Source of the DNA: Xiphydria camelus
Lineage: Eukaryota > Arthropoda > Insecta > Hymenoptera > Xiphydriidae
DNA: 64,000 nucleotides
NCBI GenBank assembly: GCA_963678675.1
Contig: OY783192.1
Span: 11,957,393-12,021,392, forward strand
Direction: 5' to 3'
The first letter of the stretch is position 1. Every line of letters starts with the position of its first letter. The notes beneath the pieces are model-generated. The model had not been told where the DNA came from and searched no databases. It saw only the letters and a program-made list of their open reading frames with translations. The position numbers and the translations under genes are program-made. Positions 40,563 through 52,178 of the stretch are shown one piece after another.

Positions 40563-40818
40563 GTTGACTTTCGCTCTTCTAGACACCCTGACAGCACGTG
40601 AGACAATGTCCGTACATGTCCTGCCGCGAGCACGCCTTCGGGATCGCGCAGGAGCTGGGGGTATTACTGCACCCCAATCAAGTATTTTCCCTTCAAAAGG
40701 GGCCAATGGAAAAGGCTTGCCCGAAGCGCATGAATGAGCGGGCGTCGACCGCTCGGCCGCCAATCTGCGCTCGCCTCGCTCTTTCTCCTGGAGCCGAGCC
40801 CTCAGCCCCACGCCTCCA

Positions 40819-43800
40819 CTAGATGGCACGTGTGTTCCGTCCCGCGTATTCACGCTCTCTCTCCGCTTCCTCCTTACGGGACATAACCTTTGTGGTAAAA
40901 TTCGCCACCGCGCACCAAACACTGATGCTCGAGAGCATCGCCGGAATTAGCGTCCTCCAAGAGACGTCCCCCACGAGGAACAGCAGGTCGCGCCTCTCGC
41001 GATCCCACGCAGTGCAGTGCTCGAGTGTGTGCGACGCGTCATCGCGATCCGCCTCGCAGTGATGACACCGCGGCGATGGCTCTCTTCCAATTCGGAACAA
41101 AAAGCTCCCGAAGCAGCCGTGGCCCGTCAGCAGCTGCGTGAGACGATACGACAGTGCCCCGCGCTTCCGAAGGTACCATTTCACCAGGTAAGGGCGAATG
41201 GCGTTGATAACTCGGTGTCCGAAGAGGCGCCGATCCTCGAGTTCCACTCTCCACTCATCGAGCGCCGCGGCTTTTGCCGTCAGCCAATTTAACCGATATT
41301 CTATCGGATGCGTGTCCGGGTCCGCACGCAACTCTTTAACCCGCCAATAAATTCGCGCGTACATATTCGCCAGCAAATGCGCTGGTATCAAGCGGGCAAG
41401 AACAAGTGCCGCGTGCAGCGCAACAGAGCGATATGCGCTAACAATACGGAGTGCTATGCAACGCTGTATCTTTATAAAACGCTGACGATTGCTCTTATTA
41501 GCAGCCAGACGATCATGCCACACCGGTGAACCGTAAAGCATCACCGAGTGCAGCATGTGCGCATATAACTTGCGCTTGGCCTCGCACGGGCCCCGAAGAT
41601 TTGGCAGCACTCCCGAGAGCGCACGAACGACCCGCGCCGCCTTTTCCTCAATTGCAACAAAATGCCCGCTGAAGGTGAGTCTATTATTAAACACGACACC
41701 GAGATAACGTAGTGTCTGTCGGACCTCGACCCGATGCCCGTCCATCCAGATGTAACCGACGTTGCGGGTTCTCGCCGTGGTACCGAACGCAACTGTCGAT
41801 GTTTTGGCAGCGGCGACAGTAAGTCCGAGATCGCGGATTCTTGCGATCGTTCTTTTAACTTGCATTTCCGCATTGCAAATCGCCACCGGAAAGCAATTGC
41901 CGTGCGCAAGAATGAGCGTGTCGTCAGCATATGCCACAAGGCGACAACCCGTCACGAGGGTACCGCGTAGTACATAATCGAACGCAATGTTCCATAGCAA
42001 GGGACCGACAACCGAACCCTGCGGGACGCCGGCGTGGATCGCACAGTTATGAATTTCCTCGTCAGAGCCACGGAACTGCACACTGCGCTCCGATAGATAA
42101 TCACGAGTAATGGCAACAAGGTATGCAGGGATCTCCATATTTTCCAGCTGCTCAATGATACAAACCCACGGGATGCTGTTAAACGCATTTTTAATATCTA
42201 GACTAACAGCGACCGCCGCCTCCCCACAGTTCTTTGCACTCTCCGCAAACTCCCTAACGATTAGCATCGCGTCTACTGTAGATCTTCTCTCCCGAAAGCC
42301 AAATTGTGAATCCGAGAGGCCACCGCCAGCTCGACCCGGAACATTCAGTGTCTCAAGAATTCGCACCGCAATGACTCTCTCGAAGGCTTTACTGATGTCA
42401 TTGAGCAGGCATATCGGACGGAATTTACCCGGGATAACAACCCTCTCATCATTCATCTTGGGGATCAACATAAGGTTAGCAATCTTCCATGCACGCGGGA
42501 ATTCGCCACGCGTCAGGCAGTTCGTGAAGAGTTTCGCAAGCGATTCAATGAACTCATCCGTCGCGCAGTATAACCAAGTGCCGCGAATTCCATCGGGACC
42601 GGGCGCCGCACTACCTCCGCACTTTTTCCGTACCGACATACTGACGCGAAGGGGGGTAACCCCCTCAAACGGCACGGGCGGCGGGGACGGCAATCCGAGT
42701 CGGCGTCGCAGCGATCTCAACCGACCAACGTCCACCACAGCCGGCATCGGGAAGAGTTCATCGACAACCGGAACAATCTCCTCGATCGGCGTGGTCTCAG
42801 TCGCGCAAAGACCAGTGCCTTTGAGTTTCTTCATGGTGATGCGGTAGGCCCGCCCCCACGGATCGCCATTTAACGCATCAACGATTTCCAGCCACGAGGC
42901 TGCACGAGCTCGACGGATTTCCCTGCGCAACATTTTCCGCGCCTCACGGAGTTCTACTTCCCGAGCAAAGATGGCGATCGCGCGCCGTCTTTCCTGCCGG
43001 CGACTTCTGCGAAGTCTACCGAGTATTCGACGAATTCGTTTACAGTCATCGCGTAGCTCCGCGAGGCGCGGGTTCCACCAATACACGTTTTTCTTGCCCT
43101 CACGCGGGTGGCTACCATCATGAACACGCTTCGCCGCAGTATCGCACGCCTCCCTAAGCGCTTCTGAGAATGCAGCAACACCCTCACCAATACCAACGTC
43201 CTCCGTCTCGTAACGCAGCACCGGCGATGCCATAAACTTCGCGGTAAGCGAGGCGATAAAGAGATCGCCGCTGAAGCCAATCTTTGACCATCGGGGACCG
43301 AGGTCACTCCCACGGACACCCGGGGCATCGCGAACGGTCGCAGGGCCCGCATGCACTCGAAACGTGATATAACGATGATCAGACAATGACTCACATTCTG
43401 CTCGTACTCTCCATTCCAGAACTGCACGACGCAGTCCCGGAGTCGACCATGTAAGATCAACTACCGACGTGCCAGTTGCTCGCACACACGTGGGAACTAC
43501 ACCGATGTTGAGCAGTCGCAGGTCCAGCTCCGCCGCGAAGTCGGCGAGGCGCGAGCCACGTACGGTGTTTTCTCTACAGCCCCATGCGCGCGATCTACCA
43601 TTGAAGTCACCCGCAACAATGAAAGAATACCCCGGGAAGAGACGTATTGCCTCGCGTAAGTCAACCAAAGCCGCCTCGTACTGTGGTAGCGGTATATTCG
43701 GCGAAAAATAACACGACACAACGTATATTCTGTCCCAGGAGACAATAACAAATCCATTTCCACTGTAATGGTGCACGCACGGAACCGAACGTGACGAGGA

Positions 43801-43986
43801 TGTTCTGCGCCAATATATCGCCGCCAACCCGTAACGGTCGACGAACCAGAAGGGTGAGGCATCCGGTGCTCTATGCAGCTCTGCAATAATCACGATGTCC
43901 ACATCCCATTCCGACGCATGTTGTACGCACAGGTTCTGCGCGTCCGCACTACAGTTAACATTCGCTTGTAGGAAGCTAGGCATCAC
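40819..43986 (-). CDS. R1-clade LINE ORF2, intact endonuclease-reverse transcriptase
   Basis: 1055 codons with no break. Endonuclease 1-210: FLQANVNCSADAQ (Asn9), AELHRAP (Glu36), VAGDFNGRSRAWG (126-136) and SDHR (202-205). RT: FRPICLLNDISKAFERVI, VSLDIKNAFNSIPW (from 595), AGVPQGSVVGPLLWN and VAYADDTLILA (YADD 686-689). C-terminal CCHC finger C974-x2-C977-x8-H986-x4-C991, the R1 hallmark. It nicks target DNA and primes reverse transcription. All catalytic residues are present, so this copy may encode an active enzyme. Confidence 0.95.
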   Translation of the reverse strand: MMPSFLQANVNCSADAQNLCVQHASEWDVDIVIIAELHRAPDASPFWFVDRYGLAAIYWRRTSSSRSVPCVHHYSGNGFVIVSWDRIYVVSCYFSPNIPLPQYEAALVDLREAIRLFPGYSFIVAGDFNGRSRAWGCRENTVRGSRLADFAAELDLRLLNIGVVPTCVRATGTSVVDLTWSTPGLRRAVLEWRVRAECESLSDHRYITFRVHAGPATVRDAPGVRGSDLGPRWSKIGFSGDLFIASLTAKFMASPVLRYETEDVGIGEGVAAFSEALREACDTAAKRVHDGSHPREGKKNVYWWNPRLAELRDDCKRIRRILGRLRRSRRQERRRAIAIFAREVELREARKMLRREIRRARAASWLEIVDALNGDPWGRAYRITMKKLKGTGLCATETTPIEEIVPVVDELFPMPAVVDVGRLRSLRRRLGLPSPPPVPFEGVTPLRVSMSVRKKCGGSAAPGPDGIRGTWLYCATDEFIESLAKLFTNCLTRGEFPRAWKIANLMLIPKMNDERVVIPGKFRPICLLNDISKAFERVIAVRILETLNVPGRAGGGLSDSQFGFRERRSTVDAMLIVREFAESAKNCGEAAVAVSLDIKNAFNSIPWVCIIEQLENMEIPAYLVAITRDYLSERSVQFRGSDEEIHNCAIHAGVPQGSVVGPLLWNIAFDYVLRGTLVTGCRLVAYADDTLILAHGNCFPVAICNAEMQVKRTIARIRDLGLTVAAAKTSTVAFGTTARTRNVGYIWMDGHRVEVRQTLRYLGVVFNNRLTFSGHFVAIEEKAARVVRALSGVLPNLRGPCEAKRKLYAHMLHSVMLYGSPVWHDRLAANKSNRQRFIKIQRCIALRIVSAYRSVALHAALVLARLIPAHLLANMYARIYWRVKELRADPDTHPIEYRLNWLTAKAAALDEWRVELEDRRLFGHRVINAIRPYLVKWYLRKRGALSYRLTQLLTGHGCFGSFLFRIGREPSPRCHHCEADRDDASHTLEHCTAWDRERRDLLFLVGDVSWRTLIPAMLSSISVWCAVANFTTKVMSRKEEAEREREYAGRNTRAI

Positions 43987-44004
43987 GCATTTCTACCAGG
44001 GCCA

Positions 44005-46718
44005 CTATTGGAGGGGGAGGGGGGGGGGGCGAGTTATCTCCCTCCATGACAGATTAGCGCGCACTTTCGCAGCCGAACATCGCGCACTACCCATACGATG
44101 CGCGTAAGGCGCTCCAGAGTCCATACAGGAGAGGCACTTCGGTTCCGTCGCAGTGCAGCGGTCCGTCGTGTGGCCGTGCACGCCGCACGTAAAACACGCA
44201 CCGGTACGTATAACCGTATTCGTGCAATTGGTCTGCACGTGCCCAAAATTCCAACAACGGTAACATTGCAGTGAACGATTGTCAAGCAGCTCGACTCTCG
44301 TGACCGTCCATCCAATTCTCATCCTTGATGCCTTGCCCACACGGACCGCGCACGCAAGGGGAAGTTTTGCCCATGTTGAGATCATGCCGCGCTGTCCTTC
44401 CCGGAAGATACCGACTTTGACATCGCCAGCATCACATCCACCAAGTTCCGCCAGTGACTCCGCCACCTCCCGCGGAGTGATTGACACGTCCATACCGGAT
44501 ACACGGACTTCTCCGCATTTCACCGGCGTCGTAACCTTGGCCTCACCATCACCGATAACGCGCCGAATCTCCGCCGCCAGTGCATCAGCGCCCCTCTTCG
44601 GATCAGTGCCGTGTATCTCAACAAGTAGCCCATCCGTAATTGATTTCCTCGTGTTCGTCGCCACAATTCCCAGCGCCTTTGGGTCGATGCGCGACTTAGC
44701 CGCTGTCAGTGCCTTGTCATACTCAAAGCTCGGGGCTTTCGCAGTAATCGCAACCACCGCTGACTTCGGGATTCGTCTTCGCGGTTTGCGTGCCCGCGAC
44801 TGCGCCATGTTGCCATCATCACATTGGCAATCGGGCGCTGCCCCGTCTGCTGTTGCCTCTGCCACTGCTGCTGCTGTGTACGACCCTGCACCTGCGCATA
44901 ACTCGCGTACGGTTGGGGGGGAGGGGGGGGGAGGTACATTCCGGGATACATCGCCGCCGCACCTCCACTCACAATGCCCACACCGCTGCCAACATGGCTC
45001 CTCCTAATACGTTTCTTCTTTGACTTCGAGAAGGTCGCCCAGCCCTCCGCCTCGGAATTGTAACTCAACGGTGGGAATTCGCCAATGTCAATTCTCCCGC
45101 CAGAGACGGGGTCGTCACCCATAGCAACGGCAGCTGGGCTCGAAGTACCACGATCAATCCTCCCGGATAGTATCGTGTCCTCAGCGGGTACGGGCACCTG
45201 TACACCCGCGAAACCGCGCTTGGCACCTACTCCCGTGTATACTTGCCTTCTCAACACGCCAAGTTTCTCCAATGAGCGGTCAATCTCAGCCAACATCTCG
45301 GCCTGCTCCGTCTCTCCCAAAGATCGGGAAGCCGACCGCAGTGGCTGCTGCTGTGGGTGCTGCTGCCTCTGCTGGTACAAGCGTTGCTCCAGCGAGCGCT
45401 ACTGCTGATCCTGCAGATACAGCTGCTGTTCTTGCAGACGCTGTTGCTGCTGCTGATGCTGGTGCTGCTGCTGCTGCTGTTGTTCTTGGCGCTGTCCCGC
45501 CGACATCCGTTGCGGAACAGTAGCCTGCGAGGCCGTCGGCGGGGGTAACCCCGTAACACTGCCTTCGGTCTCTCCAATGCGCGTCACCACGTGAGGGCGC
45601 GCCCGCCCCGTCATCGTTGCCGCCTTTGGGACCGCATCGCGCGCATAACCCCGAGAAATCAACGAGTCAGACACTAAAGCCGCATCCACACGTTTAGCTG
45701 CATCATTTGCGGCCCTCGCTGCTTCCACGACGTCCGCTCTGAGACGAGCAATTACACGGTCCTTCTCAAGAGACTCGCGCTCGAGTTCACGCGTACGCAT
45801 TTTCCAAAATGAGGCGTCCTCGACATTCACCGATGCACCTTCCGTCAGTTTGGAGAGGACCACTCCGACCCCGCACTGCAGCGAGGAGACCGCCCTGCGC
45901 AATTTTGCAACCATCTGTCCCTGTAGGTTTTTGCTTGTACAGCGCACATCATCAATATCACCTAACCATTCACGGAACAAACGCGCCGCCCCATTCGAAT
46001 CCGCCCCGAGGATTGCCTCGATGTTACGTTGGACCTCCTCTCTGTCGCGGATATCGATGGTGGCGTCCATCCAGCGATGTGCCACACTATGCGGCTTTAT
46101 CACGGCCGTTTTAGTTTTGCCTCCAGCTTTAGGCCCCTTCACCGCCTTCTTTTTCCCCTCCGTCGGCATCAGCGATGGGTCCTGCGCGCCGACAAGATAG
46201 TCGCGTGTGCTCTTGCGTTTCGTGCCTTTGCGCACGGCCCGCGCACCATCGTCACCATGGCAAAGGGAAACGGAAGAGTAGGATACGTCGCTATCCTCCC
46301 CCCTTCTCTCGTCATCACGTTCCCCATTGCTCACTATCTCCATATCCGGATCTCTGCTGGTCCTGCCGGAAGGTGGCAACGGTGCCCAATCAGCGCCTTC
46401 CAACACCGAACTCGCTGCACCGGAAACGGCCGCCGGCAGTTCCGGCACGAATGCTATTGGAGCCCTCTCATCAATGGCCGCCTCTCCATATGGCGCCTTG
46501 CCACGTCGACCCTCAATAATGGCGCCCTCCCTACTCGGGCCATCGGCTCGGAGCAGAAGATCCAGCACCGAATCGTACGACGAGTCCACTGCCGTGATCT
46601 CACACGAGGAGTCATGCCCTCGCGGAGAGTTACATCCCTCATTCAGGGGCTGAGATGCCCCGTCGGAATCCCCCACGAACCCGATACCGGGCCGCAGCGG
46701 AGAACCAGCGGAGGCCAT
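44005..46718 (-). pseudogene. R1-clade LINE ORF1 (Gag-like), with one TAG and one frameshift
   Basis: ATG at 46718 (MASAGSPLRPGIGFVGDSDG). An acidic N-terminus is followed by a coiled coil (SFWKMRTRELERESLEKDRV) and a long glutamine-rich tract (45330-45520). TAG at 45399-45401 falls in that tract; the same frame then stays open to 44706. The remainder is in another frame (44865-44005): SAVVAITAKAPSFEYDKALT, VRVSGMDVSITPREVAESLA and three Cys/His knuckles, CYRCWNFGHVQTNC, CFTCGVHGHTTDRC and CLSCMDSGAPYAHRMGSARC. The shift lies near 44810-44870. It ends TAG 44005, 16 bases before the ORF2 start. Confidence 0.85.
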
Positions 46719-47063
46719 CTTTGCCGCCCGAGATCGACGCTCGACCGGCTTTTCGCCGACGAGGTCGATTTATTCCCTTTACACACCACTGGTACAAGCC
46801 ACGAGCTTCCCGCACCACACTTCCACTCAACTACTAACTCTCAACCTCGCGAACACGGGTTAACTGCGAAAACTGCTCCGAATTTAGCGGAGCCGACACG
46901 CAAGCGACCTGTCTGCACGGAGTCCAGGCCGTGAATCCAAAGCTAAAGTAAACCTAGCCAACCACCTAGCCCAGAACACCTAGCTCGACCTAGCCGGGAT
47001 ACCTAGGACAAATTTTGACAAAATTATTTACCCCGTATTTTTTGTATCCGGCTAGGGTGCTCA
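46719..47063 (-). other. 5' UTR of the R1-clade LINE
   Basis: 345 bp between the target-site duplication and the ORF1 ATG. CCTAGCC/GGCTAGG words recur near the 5' end (46955-47055). Confidence 0.6.
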
Positions 47064-47383
47064 GGAGAGTTGGACCTAGAGATGACTTTGTAAGAAAGCG
47101 CCTCTTGAACGTATAAACCGACACCGCCTCCGTTAACATTTCTGTCATGGCGTATAAGGTGAAAGCCAGGAAGGTTGATGACTGACGATGGAATGGTGTC
47201 AAAGAGCCATGTTTCGGTGACGGCGATGACCTGGTATTGCGGGTTGGTGGCCAAATGGAATTTGAGCACATCGAGATGAGAGCGGAGAGAGTTTACGTTG
47301 AGGCAGCAAGCTCTGATTTTGTTGCGCAGTCTGTTGCTGGGTTTTCGGGTAAGTGAATGCTGTGTTTTCTGACCAGGGCGCAT
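47064..47383 (-). pseudogene. LINE A ORF2, N-terminal part of the endonuclease
   Basis: ATG at 47383, three bases after the ORF1 stop (TGA 47387). IRACCLNVNSLRSHLDVLKF carries the catalytic Asn, VIAVTETWLFDTIPSS the Glu, and GGGVGLYVQEALSYKVI the following strand. The reading frame continues at 37698 if the R1 insertion is ignored. Confidence 0.9.
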
Positions 47384-47386
47384 AAG

Positions 47387-48463
47387 TCAGCTGGAGCGAA
47401 TTTCGTAAAGGCTGATCAGCTTAGTAATGTCATCTGCAGACGAGATTGTGTGGATAAGACCACCATCAGCCCTCTTTGCCATAACTATACCAGATGAACA
47501 CCAGACGTACTTAAATGAAGCATTTTTTAGTCGCGTTTTGGCGTCCACAAGTAGGCGATAGACGTATCCTGGCAACATTTCGTTGAAATTTATCGTGGAT
47601 TCACCAGATAAATTTGGAGCATTGGGGTTTCCATTTCTTGACAGATGCTCAATGAGTTTAGAATATTTCATAACTCCGAATTTCCTCTTGGCAGCAAGGA
47701 CTCTTTTAACGACACCACTGTTCTTGCAGACAACTGCAAGAGGAATATTCGTTGGACCTGTAGCTGGATTACAAACTGGCCCTGCTGCAGCAGGTTGGAG
47801 TTTGCAGAGAAGTCGTGAGTTGGTAAAGTCATCAGCGGCAAATTCCAGGTTGAGAAGGCTAATGCTGCCCTTAAAAAGCTGGAAAGCAGAGTCAGCAGTG
47901 AGGCCAGTGGAAGGGAGTCCAGATACAACTAGTTGGTTGGAAGCAGTTTGCCTCCCCAAAGCTCTGCTTGTGTTCAGAGTAGTAGCATTTGCAGCTGCGG
48001 TGATTAAATCCAAGGGAGGATGAGCATTCGATGGCCCAGTTGAGGGGACGCTGGAAGTAGTTAGCGCTTCAAATTTGGCTTCCAGTAGACTCAATGCCTG
48101 TCTAAGCTCAGCATTTTCCTTGGCGAGTCCAGAGGTCGTTGTTTTGAGAGTGCTGACTTCCCCACAGACCGTTACCAGTTGCCCTTCGATGGAAGGAAGA
48201 CTAGTATTGAGCCTATGTTCAATTCTGTTTATGCCCTCGAACAACTTGGAGAGCGTAATTTTGCCGGGTTTGAGTTTTGCAGCTGGTTTGCCCTCAGCCT
48301 CACTGGTGGCAGCTCTTTTGGAACGAGTGGATACACCCGAGTTCGCCGACCCCACCGATGCCTAAGAGTCACTATGAGAGGAATCTTGCGACCTAGCTGG
48401 TAGCATTGCATGTTGCTGTTGTTGCACTAGTGGTTGAGGAGTGGGTCGAGAGTCGCCGTCCAT
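47387..48463 (-). pseudogene. LINE A ORF1, with in-frame TAG
   Basis: ATG at 48463 opens MDGDSRPTPQPLVQQQQHAM and stays in frame to a TAG at 48362-48364 (codon 34). After the TAG the same frame runs 325 codons to TGA 47387. It has a coiled coil (LSLLEAKFEALTTS region) and an esterase-free RNA-binding-like part (NQLVVSGLPSTGLTADSAFQ; FNEMLPGYVYRLLVDAKTRL). No zinc knuckle seen. Comparable to ORF1 of CR1/L2-type LINEs. Confidence 0.8.
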
Positions 48464-48811
48464 AATGAAATTTTAGAGATACCGACCAGCACGTGAAGTA
48501 GATAACAAGTGCGCGTAATCTCCCGCTAGATGGTGCTGACCAGCGATGAAATTGACGATAACTTCGGTACCGACTAGCACAGAGTAATAGGCAGTGAGAA
48601 GGATAGAAAAGCCAGGGGCCTAACCTCAAAATTTTGCAGTTAAAACTACAAACGTCAGTCAATGATCCCCTCTAGACCAATCCCTGGACCAAAACGATTA
48701 GGAAGATGTTTGCAACAAAGAGCATGCAATGAAAGCTGAAACAGCAACGCCCGTAGGCAGAAAGTAGCAGAAATAAAAGTTCAAGCAGGCGCGAATAAGA
48801 AGTGTGTAATC

Positions 48812-48815
<4 letters not shown>

Positions 48816-48892
<77 letters not shown>
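48816..48892. repeat. (AG)n microsatellite, truncated by gap
   Basis: At least 38 AG units running into the N gap. True length unknown. Confidence 0.95.
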
Positions 48893-49092
48893 NNNNNNNN
48901 NNNNNNNNNNNNNNNNNNNNNNNNNNNNNNNNNNNNNNNNNNNNNNNNNNNNNNNNNNNNNNNNNNNNNNNNNNNNNNNNNNNNNNNNNNNNNNNNNNNN
49001 NNNNNNNNNNNNNNNNNNNNNNNNNNNNNNNNNNNNNNNNNNNNNNNNNNNNNNNNNNNNNNNNNNNNNNNNNNNNNNNNNNNNNNNNNNNN
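48893..49092. other. Assembly gap (200 N)
   Basis: Exactly 200 N, probably a fixed-size placeholder caused by the AG array. Confidence 0.99.
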
Positions 49093-49285
49093 GATTTTTA
49101 CCGACTAAACCCCTCCTCGAGGTTACCAACCCATGGGGTTATAAACCATGTAGAAGACGAAAATGGCGGAGAAGAAAAATTAATAGAGGGCCCGACAACT
49201 AGATGGGGCCGAAGGCGTTAATGGCGCGGCTGAGAGGCTAGGGGGAACGGTTGAGGTTAAGTGACGAACCTAATTGAATTTCTTA
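49093..49285. other. Short spacer after gap
   Basis: No feature. Its contiguity with the sequence left of the gap is unproven. Confidence 0.5.
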
Positions 49286-50879
49286 TTATTTAATAAAAAT
49301 ACAGGGCCTACGGACTTTGTCCTTGGCTCTGCTTGAGTAGTTGCTAAGTGCTTTGATAGAGGGGTTGTTGTGGGACTTGACGGAGTTATGAAGGTTACCA
49401 GCATACTTTATAGCGGCTGTATCGAGAGAAGGAAGTCCGGTTTCACGGAGCAGCTGGGCGTTCCTAATGAACCAAGGGAAGTTTAGAGAACTTCTGAGGA
49501 GTCTCATGTAAGTACGGTGAAGTCTAACTAGCATTCTGTGGGCGAGGCCAATCCCCGAACGGGAATGGCATAAGTGCAAATGCTCCTAATTAGCGCGTTG
49601 AAGGCCCGGACCTTGGTAACCTGAGAAATATTTCTGTTATTGAAGAATGGTTTCAGGGAGACGTACGCACCGATGGATTTGCCGCGCACGGAAGAGATCT
49701 GCTTAGACCAGTTTAATTTTCTGTCAAAAGTAACCCCTAGATATTTGACAGAGTTACTCCACGGAATGCGGTGTTTGTTGACAGAAAGGGGGTCCGGAGG
49801 GATATTACGGCGAGAGAAGAAGATTGCCTCTGATTTGGCTTCGTTGAGGGAAAATCCCCACATATGATACCAGTCGAGGAGTACGGGAAGGAATTTGTTG
49901 ACTACTGTGGAGCAAAATTTCTTAGTTTTGGAAGAATATAACAGTGCGACGTCGTCGGCATATTGTGCGGTTATTATCTTGTCGTGGGTGGGAATGTCGT
50001 GACAGAACAGATTGAAAAGAGTGGGCGAGAGTTTGGAACTTTGTGGGACTCCAGCCGTGATAGGTTGCGCATCAGAGAGGCTATTCCCCGAGCGGACTCT
50101 GAATGATCTATCTGTGAGGAAGGAACGTATTACGCCAATTAGATAGTGGGGGAGTTTTAGATGGATTAATTTGAAGATTAAACCGTCATGCCAGACTCTA
50201 TCAAAGGCTTGTTTGGCATCTAGCAGGAGCATTGAGGTGTGCCGGCTCTTATTTAGGTTATCCGCGACGAGTTCTGCTACGCGGAGGAATTGATGACAGG
50301 TGCCATGACGGGGACGGAAGCCATGCTGGAACTCTGGGAGGATGTTGGCATCGGCGCAAAATCTGTGTAGGCGGGTAAGTATGATACTCTCAGCCACTTT
50401 ACTGAGGGAGGGGAGCAGACTAATTGGTCTGTAGCTGGAGGCTTGATTGAGCGGCTTGCCCTGCTTTGGAAGACAGATGATTGTAGCTGTCCTCCAGGCA
50501 GAGGGGAAGTATTGCAACCGCATCATGGCGTTGATGATGTTGCAGATGGCAACGATAAGGATGTGTGGGAGAATTTTAACTACCCCATTTGGGATGGAGT
50601 CGAACCCTGGAGCTTTGTTTTTCTTCAGGGATTTGATGGTCACGGCGATTTCGCTAGAAGAGGTGTGAGGGAAGGAGAGGTCGTCGAGTCTAAAATAGTG
50701 GACGGATGCCGTGAAAATTGGCGAAATTGGCATGGGTAGGAAACGGGGAGCATTGATCCCTGAGGGATTCGGCGAAGATATTTGCCTTGTCGCTGTCTAC
50801 CGCGTAGGCGATTCCGTCTTTTAAAAGAGGAGGGGAATAAGGCTGTCTGTTCCTGAGGGATTTGATGACCTTCCAGCAA
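49286..50879 (-). pseudogene. Jockey-like reverse transcriptase, frameshifted
   Basis: RT core at 50733-49528: KSLKKNKAPGFDSIPNGVVK, SSYRPISLLPSLSKVAESII, FQHGFRPRHGTCHQFLRVAE, LLLDAKQAFDRVWHDGLIFK, AGVPQSSKLSPTLFNLFCHD and AQYADDVALL (YADD). VPQSS replaces the usual VPQGS. A frameshift near 50700 separates the upstream linker (AVDSDKANIFAESLRDQCSP), and another near 49550 separates the C-terminus (LVRLHRTYMRLLR, WFIRNAQLLRETGLPSLDT), which matches Jockey C-termini. Non-functional. Confidence 0.88.
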
Positions 50880-50887
50880 CTTCTAAG
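49286..50887 (-). mobile_element. LINE D: 5'-truncated Jockey-like LINE
   Basis: Minus strand RT and C-terminal region followed by an A/T-rich 3' end (TTTTTATTAAATAATAAG) near 49286. The 5' side is lost at 50888, where an old TRIM LTR begins. Confidence 0.85.
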
Positions 50888-50892
50888 GTTGG

Positions 50893-51049
50893 ATCCTGCC
50901 TTAGACGCCCTGTGGTCCTCTTATATATAAATTTACCGAAGTTTTACTACCGAGAGACCCGACAGGCGGGGGCCAGGAGCCGCGAGCCGAGAGTCGAGAG
51001 GGTCGGCGCTATCTGGCGTCAGGCCGCCAAAGCATGACGGGTCGCCACA
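50893..51049. repeat. Diverged TRIM LTR relic
   Basis: CCTGCCTTAGACGC, CTGTGGTCCTC, GGTCGGCGC and ACGGGTCGCCACA occur in the same order as in the LTRs at 21946 and 22565, with many differences and a missing 5' part. Probably an old solo LTR fragment. Confidence 0.75.
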
Positions 51050-52178
51050 TGTCAAACTTTAATTAAACACAAACTATCACAAAATATTTATACAAGATAA
51101 CTGATCATTTTCTTTTTTACAAATACCTATTGTAAAGGTTTAAAGAGTAGATAAATACCAAAAGTATTTAAAAATCTGACACACAGGCAAGTTCCCTATT
51201 AATTAATTATTATTTGAAAACCACTAAATGTATTAAATAAATTAATTTATGAAAATGATAGTAAATTTTAAGTCAGATTTTTATTATATTCTTTTCGTTG
51301 AAAGAGGGAAATGAGTTGAGAAAATAGGAACATCATATTCCTCACTCCTTCCATTTCCCGCTATAATAATTCCTCTTCCAATGAAGAAAATTAAATTTTA
51401 ATTTTATTTATCTATATTTTATTCATTCACAAAAATGCGTATATTTGTATTGATGGACTGATTGATTTATTTATTTATCAACATTATAGAGAGAGGAATT
51501 AATTAATAAAATTGCTAATACATTGTCCCCCCTTTCCTTTCAATTCAAGGCTACCTATAAATAATTTTCCGTTCAGAATATTTAATTGATTATCTATGAA
51601 TTTTAAATTATACGAAAAAGAGCTAAACAGCACGTGTTAGGACATCGACTAGCTTGAAAGAATATATCCGACTTATTAAGGACAGTGAAGGCCATATTTA
51701 CATATCAGGACAACTCAGGTGTGTGTGTTTTAGAGGAAAATCCCTTTACAGGTATTCTAAGACTCTACCAGGTCTACCCAGGTCTAAACAGACCTTAAAG
51801 CAGGTCTATTCAGAATGGAACAGGTCAAAATCTTCGACTCGGGTGGGCTCATGAGCTATGTGTTGAAGTCGGTTTGTACTATGTATGTCTCAACTGCGAC
51901 TCTGATGATGACTAAATAACAATACCTATGTGATTGTAATAACTAACCCCGAAGATGTAACAACCAACCCCGCTGTGGTACAAGAACATTATTTTAAAAA
52001 ATTTAAAAAATCACCATTCGATTCCTCGTAAAATCACCTTCAGAAAAGTTCTGGGTGACTTTTTCGAACAGGCTATATTGTTCGAGATACGTTTAATTAA
52101 AGTTTCGGGGAGAGAGAGAGTCCTTATTTGAAAACCACGGGCCGAAGGACAAAAATCCGGAGGAGCGCGCGTGCGTCA
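51050..52178. other. AT-rich spacer
   Basis: No gene. CAGGTCTA words recur four times at 51766-51815. A short GAGAGAG run lies at 52110. Confidence 0.45.

Larger units (their letters stand above)
37699..47063 (-). mobile_element. R1-clade LINE, full length, 9.4 kb
   Basis: Bounded by AGGAGAGTTGGAC at 37686-37698 and 47063-47075 (13 bp), with ten A on the minus strand at the 3' end (37699-37708). It carries ORF1 (46718-44005), an intact ORF2 (43986-40819) and a further long ORF (40562-39411) in an unusually long 3' region of 3.1 kb. The 3' end contains GGGTTTAGTGGGTA on the minus strand, a motif familiar from R1-type 3' ends. GC content is clearly higher than in flanking DNA. It inserted into the endonuclease of LINE A, not into 28S rDNA. 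Confidence 0.9.
47064..48815 (-). mobile_element. LINE A, 5' part
   Basis: Minus strand: 5' UTR (about 350 bp), ORF1 and the first third of the endonuclease. It ends at the R1 insertion site and continues at 37698. Its 5' end abuts the (AG)n array at 48816. Confidence 0.88.

Noticed and set aside
39992..40567. 191-codon plus-strand ORF opposite the third ORF of the R1-clade LINE
   Set aside because: GC-driven open frame opposite a longer ORF; no motif. It is counted only as a reason for doubt about the third ORF.
42110..42847. 245-codon plus-strand ORF opposite R1 ORF2
   Set aside because: Shadow of the intact reverse transcriptase.
46029..46934. 301-codon plus-strand ORF opposite R1 ORF1
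   Set aside because: Shadow of ORF1 in GC-rich sequence, with no domain.
48698..49221. ORFs across the N gap
   Set aside because: They consist of AG-repeat translation and undefined residues.
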